Source: an uncultured Acidobacteriia bacterium
Lineage (GTDB): Bacteria > Acidobacteriota > Terriglobia > Bryobacterales > Bryobacteraceae
NCBI GenBank assembly: GCA_903881085.1
Contig: CAIRSA010000162.1
Coordinates: 1-63,714, forward strand
Length of the DNA: 63,714 nt
Reading direction: 5' to 3'
Shown: piece by piece, positions 51,469 through 59,067 of the stretch
Layout: each line of letters begins with the position of its first letter
How positions within the stretch are numbered: position 1 is the first letter of the stretch
The notes under the pieces: generated by a model
What the model was told of the DNA's origin: nothing
Databases searched by the model: none
What the model saw: only the letters and a program-made list of their open reading frames with translations
Position numbers and translations under genes: made by a program

Positions 51469-51807
51469 AGCAGGGTCGAGCACATGCGCTATCGCTCCAG
51501 GATCCACCTCCGCAATTTCCCTTACTAGGTCCGCCAGCAATCGTTCATACGAAGGCATCTGGTTGTTGTTGGCACTAAGGACGATGATTCCGAAGCTCAA
51601 TTTGCGAACGTCGTGTTCGAACTCAAACCCCTTGTCAATGGTGACAAAAACTTCAAATGCGCCATTGATTCGCCGGATTAAAGGATGGTCTTTGAGCCCT
51701 GCGGCTTGTATCTCGCGAACAGTAACGACAGACACTTCAGGAACGGCGGAGCGCAACCGGCTCGCCGGCCGCGGATTGATGCACTCGTCAATTAAGACAC
51801 GACGCAT
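51454..51807 (-). CDS. DUF5615 PIN-like toxin candidate
   Basis: Protein of 117 aa of the DUF5615 group (PIN-like nuclease fold). Acidic residues fit the active site: VLIDECINPR near the N-terminus, TIDKGFEFEHD and the IIVLSANNNQ strand. The canonical form has DENL and TxDxDF; here DEC and TIDKGF replace them, so activity is not certain. The DUF433 gene precedes it with a 16-bp overlap, the usual antitoxin-toxin order. Its 3' end overlaps the tail of the frameshifted DUF1851 gene. Confidence 0.78.
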   Translation of the reverse strand: MRRVLIDECINPRPASRLRSAVPEVSVVTVREIQAAGLKDHPLIRRINGAFEVFVTIDKGFEFEHDVRKLSFGIIVLSANNNQMPSYERLLADLVREIAEVDPGAIAHVLDPALLVP

Positions 51808-52028
51808 TCCGTGACCAGATCTTGTGCCAGTTCCAGGTATCCCTCAACCTGAGCGCGAGAAACCGTCGGGCAGCCATCAAGAAACTCATCGATCGTGCAC
51901 CCGCTTTTCAGATCGTTGAGCAGCACATGGACCGGCACACGAGTCCCGCGAAAACAAGGGGAGCCATGCATCAAGCCAGGGTCGACCTCGACGATTTCAG
52001 TCAATTGCGTCTTCTTGTCCGAACTCAT
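51792..52028 (-). CDS. DUF433 antitoxin-like protein
   Basis: Protein of 78 aa from the ATG at 52028, preceded by AAGGGAGG. DUF433 marks are clear: IVEVDPGLMHGSPCFRGTRVPVHVLLNDLKSGCTIDEFLDGCPTVSRAQVEGYLELA. These proteins carry a helix-turn-helix-like fold and are usually encoded with DUF5615 PIN-like toxins, as here (16-bp overlap). The frame stays open upstream of 52028 but that part is antisense to the NTF2-like gene. Likely role: antidote and autorepressor. Confidence 0.82.
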   Translation of the reverse strand: MSSDKKTQLTEIVEVDPGLMHGSPCFRGTRVPVHVLLNDLKSGCTIDEFLDGCPTVSRAQVEGYLELAQDLVTECVVS

Positions 52029-52127
52029 CCTCCCTTCACAATAGCACCGCACGTTCAGGAATTCGAATCCCGATGAGACCGGCCCGCACCCAAAACTTTG
52101 TCCACAATAAGTGGTAAAGTAATCCCC

Positions 52128-52526
52128 ATGTCCCAATCCATCGACCAAATCAAATCCGGCATGGCTGCGACCAATGCCATCTTCAACGACGAAGTCTTCG
52201 CCAAACGTAACTTCGACGCACTCGACCACATCTACACCGCCGGCGCAACCATCCTGCCCCCCGGCGCACCCATGATCTCAGGCCGCGCCGCAATTAAGGA
52301 ATTCTGGATCGGCCTCATCGAATCCGTAAACGCAAGTTCCGCCGTGCTCGAATCGGTCGAAGTCATGCCCGCCGGCGATGACGTGGTCGAAATCGGCAAA
52401 GCCGTCCTCACCATGTCCCCCGATGGCCAAACCACCGCCACGTTGGAAGTCAAGTATGTCGTCTACTGGAAGCAGGAAGACTCGCGCTGGAAATGGCACG
52501 TCGATATCTGGAACACAAACGCTTAA
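52128..52526 (+). CDS. NTF2/SnoaL-like protein (DUF4440-like)
   Basis: Cytoplasmic protein of 132 aa with the SnoaL/NTF2-like cone fold pattern: IKSGMAATNAIFNDEVFAKRNFDALDHIYTAGATILPPGAPMISGRAAIKEFWIGLI, then TLEVKYVVYWKQEDSRWKWHVDIWN. The GR-x-AI-x-x-FW and final WKWHVDIWN elements are typical. No catalytic residues can be assigned. I chose the ATG at 52128 because an in-frame ATG at 52098 is less well conserved. It stands alone, divergent from the DUF433 gene. Confidence 0.78.
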   Translation: MSQSIDQIKSGMAATNAIFNDEVFAKRNFDALDHIYTAGATILPPGAPMISGRAAIKEFWIGLIESVNASSAVLESVEVMPAGDDVVEIGKAVLTMSPDGQTTATLEVKYVVYWKQEDSRWKWHVDIWNTNA

Positions 52527-52625
52527 AGCAACCCCGCACACCCTGGGCAAACGAAAGGGGAACCCACCCACCTCATCCAATTCTCAGGGTTTTCTTGGTG
52601 TTCTTTGCGTCTTTGCGTGAGATTG

Positions 52626-52775
52626 TCACTCGCCAAATCCGTCCATGTACTTCGGATTCACCGCAAGATCCTCGATCAACCCCTTAACCTTGCCCGCAAG
52701 ATCTTTTGACAGATCGTAGCATGAGACCTCGGAGTCCAAAGAATTTGCGGCTTCGTCGTCGGGGAGCGTCGGCAT
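52626..52775 (-). CDS. Possible 49-aa small protein
   Basis: An ATG-started ORF of 49 codons in an otherwise gene-free gap. The translation is acidic and protein-like (MPTLPDDEAANSL at the start, LSKDLAGKVKGLIEDLA in the middle, ending KYMDGFGE). AGAGGA is upstream but about 14 nt from the ATG, which is too far for a good Shine-Dalgarno. It could be a small gene, the remnant tail of a larger one, or chance. Confidence 0.3.
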   Translation of the reverse strand: MPTLPDDEAANSLDSEVSCYDLSKDLAGKVKGLIEDLAVNPKYMDGFGE

Positions 52776-52837
52776 ACCGCTAGCGTAATCCTCTCACTCC
52801 CCGAACCGCAATACCCGGCCAACATCCCAACCTGCCC

Positions 52838-52843
52838 TATAAT
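52838..52843 (+). promoter_or_regulatory. Candidate -10 box of efp
   Basis: TATAAT lies 17 bp before the efp ATG, so transcription would start about 10 nt before the codon and leave little room for a ribosome-binding site. No convincing -35 hexamer was found at the normal distance. Confidence 0.35.
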
Positions 52844-52860
52844 AGTAAAGAACCCCCAAC

Positions 52861-53436
52861 ATGGCCGCACTAATCGACGCAATAGACATCAAGCGCAAAG
52901 CGCTATTCGAACACGAAAACATCCCGTACTACTGCCTGGAAGCCGAGGTCAGCACCCCCACCGCACGCGGCGGCCAGACTCTGGTGCGCCTGAAGATGCG
53001 CAACCTGCTCACCAGCGCCGTCTTCGAAAAGACCTTCAAAGCAGGCGAAAAATTCAAAGAGCCCGATCTGCAATTCGTCCCCGCCTCCTACCTCTATAGC
53101 GACGGCGAAGGCTCGCACTTCCTCGATCAGGACAACTTCGAAACCCTCACCCTCACCGAGTCCATGCTCGGCGACGCGCTCGAATTTCTCACCGAAGGCA
53201 CCATCATCCAGCTCCACAAATACAACGGCAACCCCATCGGCCTGCAGCTGCCCACGTTCGTCGAACTGACGGTGAAAGAGACCGAACCCGGCGTCCGAGG
53301 CGGCTCATCCAGCGGCAGCGGCAACAAACTCGCCAAGCTCGAAACCGGCCTCGAACTCCGCGTCCCCATCTTCATCGTCGAAGGCGAAAAAGTGAAGGTC
53401 GCCACCGAAACCCGCGAATTCGCCGGTCGCGCTTAA
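52861..53436 (+). CDS. efp: Elongation factor P, arginine-tip variant
   Basis: Translation factor of 191 aa that relieves ribosomes stalled at proline runs. The KOW-like N-domain, OB domain (FLTEGTIIQLHKYNGNPIGLQLPTFVELTV) and C-domain (KLETGLELRVPIFIVEGEKVKVATETREFAGRA) are complete. At the tip loop, where many EF-Ps have the modified Lys of PGKGxA, this one reads PTARGGQT with Arg36 and one extra residue. The Lys-modifying enzymes EpmAB could not act on it. Whether an EarP-like rhamnosylation or no modification is used cannot be seen. No modification gene is nearby. Confidence 0.92.
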   Translation: MAALIDAIDIKRKALFEHENIPYYCLEAEVSTPTARGGQTLVRLKMRNLLTSAVFEKTFKAGEKFKEPDLQFVPASYLYSDGEGSHFLDQDNFETLTLTESMLGDALEFLTEGTIIQLHKYNGNPIGLQLPTFVELTVKETEPGVRGGSSSGSGNKLAKLETGLELRVPIFIVEGEKVKVATETREFAGRA

Positions 53437-53438
53437 AC

Positions 53439-53486
53439 TATTTTACCCGGATAATATTGACACTCCATTATTATCCGGGTAAAATA
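53439..53486 (+). promoter_or_regulatory. 18-bp inverted repeat enclosing a near-consensus promoter
   Basis: Perfect 18-bp arms (53439-53456 and 53469-53486) are separated by 12 nt. The right arm reads TATTATCCGGGTAAAATA. The spacer starts with TTGACA (53457-53462), exactly the -35 consensus. TAAAAT (53480-53485) lies 17 bp downstream as a -10 box, inside the right arm. Transcription would start near 53492, the A of the DUF2239 ATG, so the message would be leaderless. A protein bound to the arms would cover both promoter boxes. Confidence 0.78.
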
Positions 53487-53491
53487 CATAA

Positions 53492-54037
53492 ATGGACACC
53501 TACACCGCCTTCCTCGGCCCGAAGCTCGTCGCCACCGCCCCCCTCGACCAGATCCTCACAACCCTGAAACCCATCTTCGACCACGACCCCGGCGCGCCCA
53601 TCCTCATCTTCGAAGGCCAAACCTCTCGTCAGGTCGATTTCGACCTCCAGGGCCCGCTCAGCGCCGTCCTCGCCCGCGCGCTCCCGCCGCCTCCCCGCAC
53701 CGGCCCAGGCCGCCCCAAGCTCGGCGTAGTCCCGCGCGAAGTCTCCCTGCTGCCCCGCCACTGGGAATGGCTCGAACAACAACCAAGCGGCGCCTCCGCC
53801 GCCATCCGACGTCTGGTCGATGATGCCCGCAAGTACGATCAAACTCAGGGCCGCCAGGCAGTGGAAGCCGCCGGCCGCTTCATCACCGCCCTGGCCGGCA
53901 ACCTCCCCGGATACGAAGAGGCCAGCCGCGCCCTCTACGCCCGCAACTTCGAAAAGTTCGAAGAGCTCATGGCCGAATGGCCGGAAGACGTCCGCCGCCA
54001 CGCCATCCACCTCGCATGCGATAGACTTGTTGCTTAA
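53492..54037 (+). CDS. DUF2239 family protein
   Basis: Cytoplasmic protein of 181 aa. The N-terminal half is a small alpha/beta domain (YTAFLGPKLVATAPLDQILTTLK, ILIFEGQTSRQVDFDLQG). A Pro-rich hinge follows (ALPPPPRTGPGRPKLGVVPREVSLLPRHWEWLEQQPSGASAAIRRLVDDAR), then a helical C-terminal half (FEELMAEWPEDVRRHAIHLA). PREVSLLPRHWEWL is the family hallmark. The function is unknown; the middle part with RPKLG and basic residues could bind DNA in ribbon-helix-helix style. It is preceded by an 18-bp inverted repeat that it might itself bind. Confidence 0.8.
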   Translation: MDTYTAFLGPKLVATAPLDQILTTLKPIFDHDPGAPILIFEGQTSRQVDFDLQGPLSAVLARALPPPPRTGPGRPKLGVVPREVSLLPRHWEWLEQQPSGASAAIRRLVDDARKYDQTQGRQAVEAAGRFITALAGNLPGYEEASRALYARNFEKFEELMAEWPEDVRRHAIHLACDRLVA

Positions 54038-54055
54038 CCCAAATTCAGGAGCCCT

Positions 54056-55168
54056 ATGTACCGCCTTCTAACCACCGCGTTCATGATCAGCCAGATGTTT
54101 GCGCAGGCGCCACCCGCAACCCAACCGGCAACCAAACAAGGCCGCCCCGCGCGCACACCGCCGCCCACACGCGACCCGCACACGCCCGGCTACGTCAAGG
54201 CCACCGAACTGCCTGACCTCACCAACCCCTCCCCGAAAAAGGACGGCAACTTCATCATCGGCCCCACCTATAAACCATCGCCGGAAACAGTCGTCGTGGA
54301 AAGCGTGCCCCAGGGAACAATCTTCAACTTCACCATGGAATCGAAGGACAGCAAGTTCTACCCCGGCATCGCCCGAAAAGACGGCAGCTTCGGCACGCAG
54401 GACCCCAAGAACCCTCTCACCCTCATCGTCGACAGCTTTCCCAAGCCCTACACCCGCAAGGTCGCCGTTTACGTGCCCAAACAGTATGTGCCCGGCACCG
54501 CAGCCCCGTTCATTGTAGGAGCCGACGGCATCGACAAGCTGCTCTTCACCGTGCTCGACAATCTGATCGCCCAGAAGCGCGTCCCCGTCATGATCGGCAT
54601 CTCAATCGGCAATGGCAGCGGCGATGCGCAGGGCAGCCAGCGCGGCCTGGAGTACGACACCATGTCCGGCAAGTACGCCGAATTCGTCGAAGCCGAAGTC
54701 CTCCCGCTCGTCGAGAAACAAGCCAGCGTCAAGCTCACCAAGAACCCCGACGGCCGCGCCACTATGGGCGGCAGCTCCGGCGGCTCAGCTGCGCTTATTA
54801 TGGCCTGGTATCACCCTGAACTCTACCATCGCGTGCTGACTTACTCGGGCACTTACGTCAACCAGCAGTGGCCCTTCAATCCGGAAACTCCGCACGGCGC
54901 ATGGGACTTCCACGAAACCCTCATCCCCAAGAGTCCGCGCAAGCCAATCCGCCTCTGGATGCACGTCAGCGACCGCGACAACCTCATCACCCGCGACGAC
55001 TATCACGATTGGGTCCTCGCCAATGAACGCATGGCAAAGGTTCTCGCCGAAAAGAAGTATCACTACCAGTTCGTCTTCTCCAAGAACTCCGGCCACACCG
55101 ACCGCAACGTAAAAGCCCAAACGCTCGCCGAAGCCCTCGAATACACCTGGCAGGGCTACAAAAAGTAA
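54056..55168 (+). CDS. Secreted esterase (Fes/EstD-like alpha/beta hydrolase)
   Basis: Exported serine esterase of 370 aa: signal peptide (about 1-17), Pro/Thr-rich linker (APPATQPATKQGRPARTPPPTR), a beta-rich part (about 66-135), and an alpha/beta-hydrolase domain of the putative-esterase group (about 136-365). The nucleophile is Ser241 in MGGSSGGSAA. The acid is probably Asp in VSDRDN and the base His in KNSGHTDRN. Such enzymes cut esters of ferulate, siderophores or mycolate-like acids. It lies 18 bp after the DUF2239 gene, and its stop is 10 bp from the convergent TonB receptor stop. Confidence 0.85.
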   Translation: MYRLLTTAFMISQMFAQAPPATQPATKQGRPARTPPPTRDPHTPGYVKATELPDLTNPSPKKDGNFIIGPTYKPSPETVVVESVPQGTIFNFTMESKDSKFYPGIARKDGSFGTQDPKNPLTLIVDSFPKPYTRKVAVYVPKQYVPGTAAPFIVGADGIDKLLFTVLDNLIAQKRVPVMIGISIGNGSGDAQGSQRGLEYDTMSGKYAEFVEAEVLPLVEKQASVKLTKNPDGRATMGGSSGGSAALIMAWYHPELYHRVLTYSGTYVNQQWPFNPETPHGAWDFHETLIPKSPRKPIRLWMHVSDRDNLITRDDYHDWVLANERMAKVLAEKKYHYQFVFSKNSGHTDRNVKAQTLAEALEYTWQGYKK

Positions 55169-55178
55169 TCCCGCCCCG

Positions 55179-58100
55179 CTAAAACCGCAGCTTCAAAGCC
55201 AATTGAATCACGCGCCCTGACTCACCGGTATCAACAATAGCCTGCGTGCTGGGTGGAGCCACTGTACTGCAGCAGGTCTGCCCGAAAACGGTCGAGCGGT
55301 AGTTCGCGCTGCCGCTCGTCGCCCCGAACGGATCATCGAAATTCGGATGATTCAGCACATTGAAAAACTCCGCCCGGAACTGCACCGCAACCCGCTCCGT
55401 GGCCTTGAAGTTCTTCGTCAACCCGCCATCCAGATTCCAGAAGCTTGGCGCGGTAAAAGTGTTGCGTCCCATACCATCCGAACCCGGTGCAGGCGCGGTG
55501 AATGCCGAAGTCAAACCGGAAAAGTAAACCGGCCCAACCACGCCCGGCACATCCACCAGTTCTACAGCCGGCTGCGCCCCCACCAGCGCGGCCCGCGACT
55601 GGTGCGAGTAGTTCGCCGTGCGCGTGCCGCTCATGACCGAAAACGGATTGCCCGACATGAAATTGAACAGCCCGTTGATCGACCATCCGCCGGCCACCAT
55701 CCGCAGTGGCCGCGGCAGATTCTTCCCAAACGGAATGTCGTAAATCCATGTGGCCACCAGCAACTGCCGTCGGTCGAAACTCGACCGCCCGCGTTCGTTC
55801 TTCCAGTTATTGATCGACGCAGGTGTGCGTGTGTTGGTCGTGGAAAGCCCGCCGCCTGAAGATGAACCTATCGGATCCACCGATTGGTCATCAATCGATT
55901 TGTGCAGCGTATAAGCCAGTCCCATCAGCATGCCGTTGCGAAAACTGCGACGCACAGTTGCCTGCATCGCATGATAGTACGAGTCTCCACCCGAATCGAT
56001 ATACGTCGCCACGCCGAACTGTTGATTCGGCCGCAGCTTCACCGCGAGTGTATTGCCTTCAATCCGGCCGGCGAAATTACCCGCGCCGTTGTTATTGATG
56101 TCGGTAATCGAAGTAGATGAGTTCACAAACGTGTTGGTCAACAATCCGGAAGTCACCAGCTTGATAGGCTCACCCGCTGCGCCCGCCGGGCAAGTGGTTC
56201 CATCCGGCCGGCAGCCTTTGTTGTAATTTCGTTGCATCGCCAGAAAATCCGGCAGAATCGGACCGGCATTGATCTGGTTAATGTCATAAGCTCGATAGAG
56301 CCGTGTTCCGCGATGGCCAATGTAAGAAACCTGCCCCACCAGGCCGAACGGAAGCTCGCGTTGAATTCCGAAGTTCCATTGGTGTACTGTCGGCGCCTTC
56401 AGGTTCGGATCAAACGTCGTCATCCCCAGCGCATTCGTGTAGAGCTGAGCCGGTGGCGTCAGAAAGTCGGAAGGCCTGCTGGTTGGCAGGGGCAATTCCG
56501 ATGGGAAGCCCTGCGAATAGCGCACATTCGGCACGGAACCGCAGCCGGGTGTCGTAGCGCCACCCACATTCGCATTGCACGTCAGCGTCAATCCAGGCAC
56601 GCGGCCAGCAACGGCCGTCACTTGGAAAGACGACAGCGTATCGAACGCCATCGCATAACCGGTGCGGAACACCGTCTTGCGAATCGGCGCCCACGCCACC
56701 GAAATGCGCGGCCCCACCGCGCCGAGGTTGCTGCGATTGAACCACGAATCAGCCTGCACAAACTTCACCGGCCCCTGCGATCCATCAATCGGTTTATCCG
56801 GCACCCAAGCTCCGCCCGCAGCCTCCTTCGGCGGCGGATTAATCTCCCACCGCAATCCCAAACTCACCGTGAGATTCGGCCGCACCTTCCACTCGTCCTG
56901 CAGGAATAGATTGTACTGCTTCATCCTGTGGCCCTGGTTCCACAGCGTCACCCCATTGCCCGATACAAAGGGCAAATAGGTGTTGTGAACCAGGTCGCCT
57001 AGAAACGTCTGCGAAAGCTGCGACGGCAGCCCCATAATGTCGTTAATGGTCCCCTGCAACCGCGAGTAGTCCGTTGAGTTCATTCCCGCACGGCCTGCGG
57101 CCGACTGCGCCGGCTGGCCCCAAGACGTACCAGGCGCGCGGACCCCTGTGTCGAAATTGAGAGTCGGCGTAACCGTCGCCCCGCCCGGCTGTCCGCGCTG
57201 GTCGTTGTGCCGGTAGAAGCGCATGTTCACGCCGAACTTCACCAGATGCGCCCCATGCGTCAGCGAGACGTTGTCGATCAATTGTGGCGTTGTCACCACG
57301 CGGTACGTCCGCGGCACATTGCGATAAGGCGCATCAAGATTGTTGAACCCCGTCCCCGACGCGCGTGAAAACGCCGGGATGTTTGGGAAATCCGGGTTCG
57401 CTTCACCCTGCGTAAACAGGGCTCCGAACCGCGAAAGACCGGCGGTAAACTCATTCACCATCGTTGGACTCAAAATCCACGTGTGGCGCAGCGCTGCGTT
57501 TTGGCTGTCGCGATACACTTCACCTAGCGGGGGAAATCCTGGATAGAGCACCGGCCGCGAATTGTTGGGATCGCCGCCCAGCGTATTGTTGGTTGACCAG
57601 ATGTATCGCGCAAAGACCACATGGTTCGGAGAAAAGTTGTGATCCACCCGCCCGGTAACCGAATCGCCATTCTTGTGCGCGGGCGGATTCCACGCATAGG
57701 CTGCGGTGTTCAATCCATCGCCCGCCAGATACGAATTCGGCGCCGGCATCGACTTGAACAGCTTCACAATCGCTGCATCAGGGCCGATTTTATTGGGGTC
57801 CGCCGCAAAGAAGTTGTAGCTGGCAACGCAGTTCAGATCGGTGTTGGAAACGCAGTTGCGCACGCCGTTGCGCATCGCGCCGGTCTTTGGATCCACCAGC
57901 AGCGGGGTGTTCCGCGTGATGGAAACACCGTCCAGTTTGAACGTGTTATTCGGGTCGGCCACAAAGTATCGATAGACGCCCGCCAAGGCCGCCGGCGTAT
58001 ACAACGTCGGCACCGAGCCATAGGCCTGGTCCACAGACTGCGAGAACATGGCCTTCTGCCGTTGCCAGTTGCCGAAGAAAAAGGTCTTGTTTTTCCTGAT

Positions 58101-58967
58101 CGGCCCGCCGAACTCGCCGCCAAACTGGTTCAACTTGATCTCCGGCTTCGCCGTGCCTTGGGCATTGGCGAAGAATTCGTTGGAGTTCAACGCAGTGTTG
58201 CGGAAGAATTCAAACAGCGTGCCGCGAAACTTGTTGGTTCCACCGCGCGTCGCAATGGAGACGTTGGCCCCGGAGTTGCGTCCATACTCCGCCGTGGCGT
58301 TTGAGGTCGTAATGCGGTATTCCTGAATGCTATCCGGATTAAGCCGGTAGACATTATTCATCGGATTGGAAACCGCGGACTCATTGGCTTCAATGCCGTC
58401 AATGGTAGTGTTCGAAGCCATGTCGCGCGACCCGTTCACATGCATTCCGGTGCCATCCGCGCCCTTCGACATCTGCACCACACCAGGCTCCAGAACCAGC
58501 AGGCCGAGCGGGTTCCGCCCATTCAACGGCAGCTCGGTAATCTCCGCCTGCGTGACAAGATTGCCGATACTGGCGTTGGTTGTCTGCAGCGCCTCGCCAC
58601 TTGCAGCGACAGTTATGACATCGACCGATTCGCCGACTTCCAGCATCACCGGAATATCCAGCGGTGCACCGATTGAGAGCGTATTGCCGGTCTTCCGTGC
58701 CACCTTGAATCCTTTGTTTTCCACCTTGACCGTATACTGGCCTATGGAAATCGAAGGGAAGGAATACACTCCTGCCTGATTCGTTTTTTGTACGGCCGTC
58801 ACGCCGGTATCCTCGTTGGTCAAAGTGACGGAGGCGCCCGGAATCACCGCACCGGATGAATCCGAAACCGTACCGGTAATAGAGGAAGTAGATGTTTGCG
58901 CTTGTGTCATCAGAACGAAGGCAAGCGCCAGAAATAAAACGCGACTAGCGGAAAGAAGATAACGCAT
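55179..58967 (-). CDS. Oar-like TonB-dependent receptor
   Basis: Outer-membrane protein of 1262 aa from the ATG at 58967, preceded by AGGGTGG (an in-frame GTG 4 codons upstream has none). Order: signal peptide, carboxypeptidase-regulatory beta-sandwich (about 25-105, SSITGTVSDSSGAVIPGASVTLTNEDTGV), plug-like region with TELPLNGRNPLGLLVLEPGV, and a long beta-barrel ending in Phe (VIQLALKLRF). It resembles Myxococcus Oar and the large receptor families expanded in Acidobacteria. Substrate is probably a polymer or its fragments. No TonB box could be assigned with certainty. Confidence 0.9.
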   Translation of the reverse strand: MRYLLSASRVLFLALAFVLMTQAQTSTSSITGTVSDSSGAVIPGASVTLTNEDTGVTAVQKTNQAGVYSFPSISIGQYTVKVENKGFKVARKTGNTLSIGAPLDIPVMLEVGESVDVITVAASGEALQTTNASIGNLVTQAEITELPLNGRNPLGLLVLEPGVVQMSKGADGTGMHVNGSRDMASNTTIDGIEANESAVSNPMNNVYRLNPDSIQEYRITTSNATAEYGRNSGANVSIATRGGTNKFRGTLFEFFRNTALNSNEFFANAQGTAKPEIKLNQFGGEFGGPIRKNKTFFFGNWQRQKAMFSQSVDQAYGSVPTLYTPAALAGVYRYFVADPNNTFKLDGVSITRNTPLLVDPKTGAMRNGVRNCVSNTDLNCVASYNFFAADPNKIGPDAAIVKLFKSMPAPNSYLAGDGLNTAAYAWNPPAHKNGDSVTGRVDHNFSPNHVVFARYIWSTNNTLGGDPNNSRPVLYPGFPPLGEVYRDSQNAALRHTWILSPTMVNEFTAGLSRFGALFTQGEANPDFPNIPAFSRASGTGFNNLDAPYRNVPRTYRVVTTPQLIDNVSLTHGAHLVKFGVNMRFYRHNDQRGQPGGATVTPTLNFDTGVRAPGTSWGQPAQSAAGRAGMNSTDYSRLQGTINDIMGLPSQLSQTFLGDLVHNTYLPFVSGNGVTLWNQGHRMKQYNLFLQDEWKVRPNLTVSLGLRWEINPPPKEAAGGAWVPDKPIDGSQGPVKFVQADSWFNRSNLGAVGPRISVAWAPIRKTVFRTGYAMAFDTLSSFQVTAVAGRVPGLTLTCNANVGGATTPGCGSVPNVRYSQGFPSELPLPTSRPSDFLTPPAQLYTNALGMTTFDPNLKAPTVHQWNFGIQRELPFGLVGQVSYIGHRGTRLYRAYDINQINAGPILPDFLAMQRNYNKGCRPDGTTCPAGAAGEPIKLVTSGLLTNTFVNSSTSITDINNNGAGNFAGRIEGNTLAVKLRPNQQFGVATYIDSGGDSYYHAMQATVRRSFRNGMLMGLAYTLHKSIDDQSVDPIGSSSGGGLSTTNTRTPASINNWKNERGRSSFDRRQLLVATWIYDIPFGKNLPRPLRMVAGGWSINGLFNFMSGNPFSVMSGTRTANYSHQSRAALVGAQPAVELVDVPGVVGPVYFSGLTSAFTAPAPGSDGMGRNTFTAPSFWNLDGGLTKNFKATERVAVQFRAEFFNVLNHPNFDDPFGATSGSANYRSTVFGQTCCSTVAPPSTQAIVDTGESGRVIQLALKLRF

Positions 58968-59067
58968 AGAAAATACCACCCTGAGTTACCTTCACCATAG
59001 CATTCCAGGCAGTACATAAGGTGCGCCCTCGCGCTGTGCCGTGAGATGATGGTCAATCACCTAAGCC

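Larger units (their letters stand above)
52527..52860. other. Intergenic region with short direct repeat and a small ORF
   Basis: The 334-bp gap between the NTF2-like gene and efp holds an 8-bp tandem direct repeat (CTTTGCGT twice, 52603-52618), a 49-codon ORF on the minus strand, and the efp promoter region. CTTTGCGT-type repeats (GCAAAGACGCAAAG on the other strand) are, from memory, frequent in intergenic DNA of several bacterial phyla. Nothing else was recognised. Confidence 0.5.

Noticed and set aside
52603..52618. CTTTGCGT tandem repeat as part of a CRISPR or integron site
   Set aside because: Only two 8-bp units and no spacers or attC-like structure; a simple intergenic repeat is more likely.
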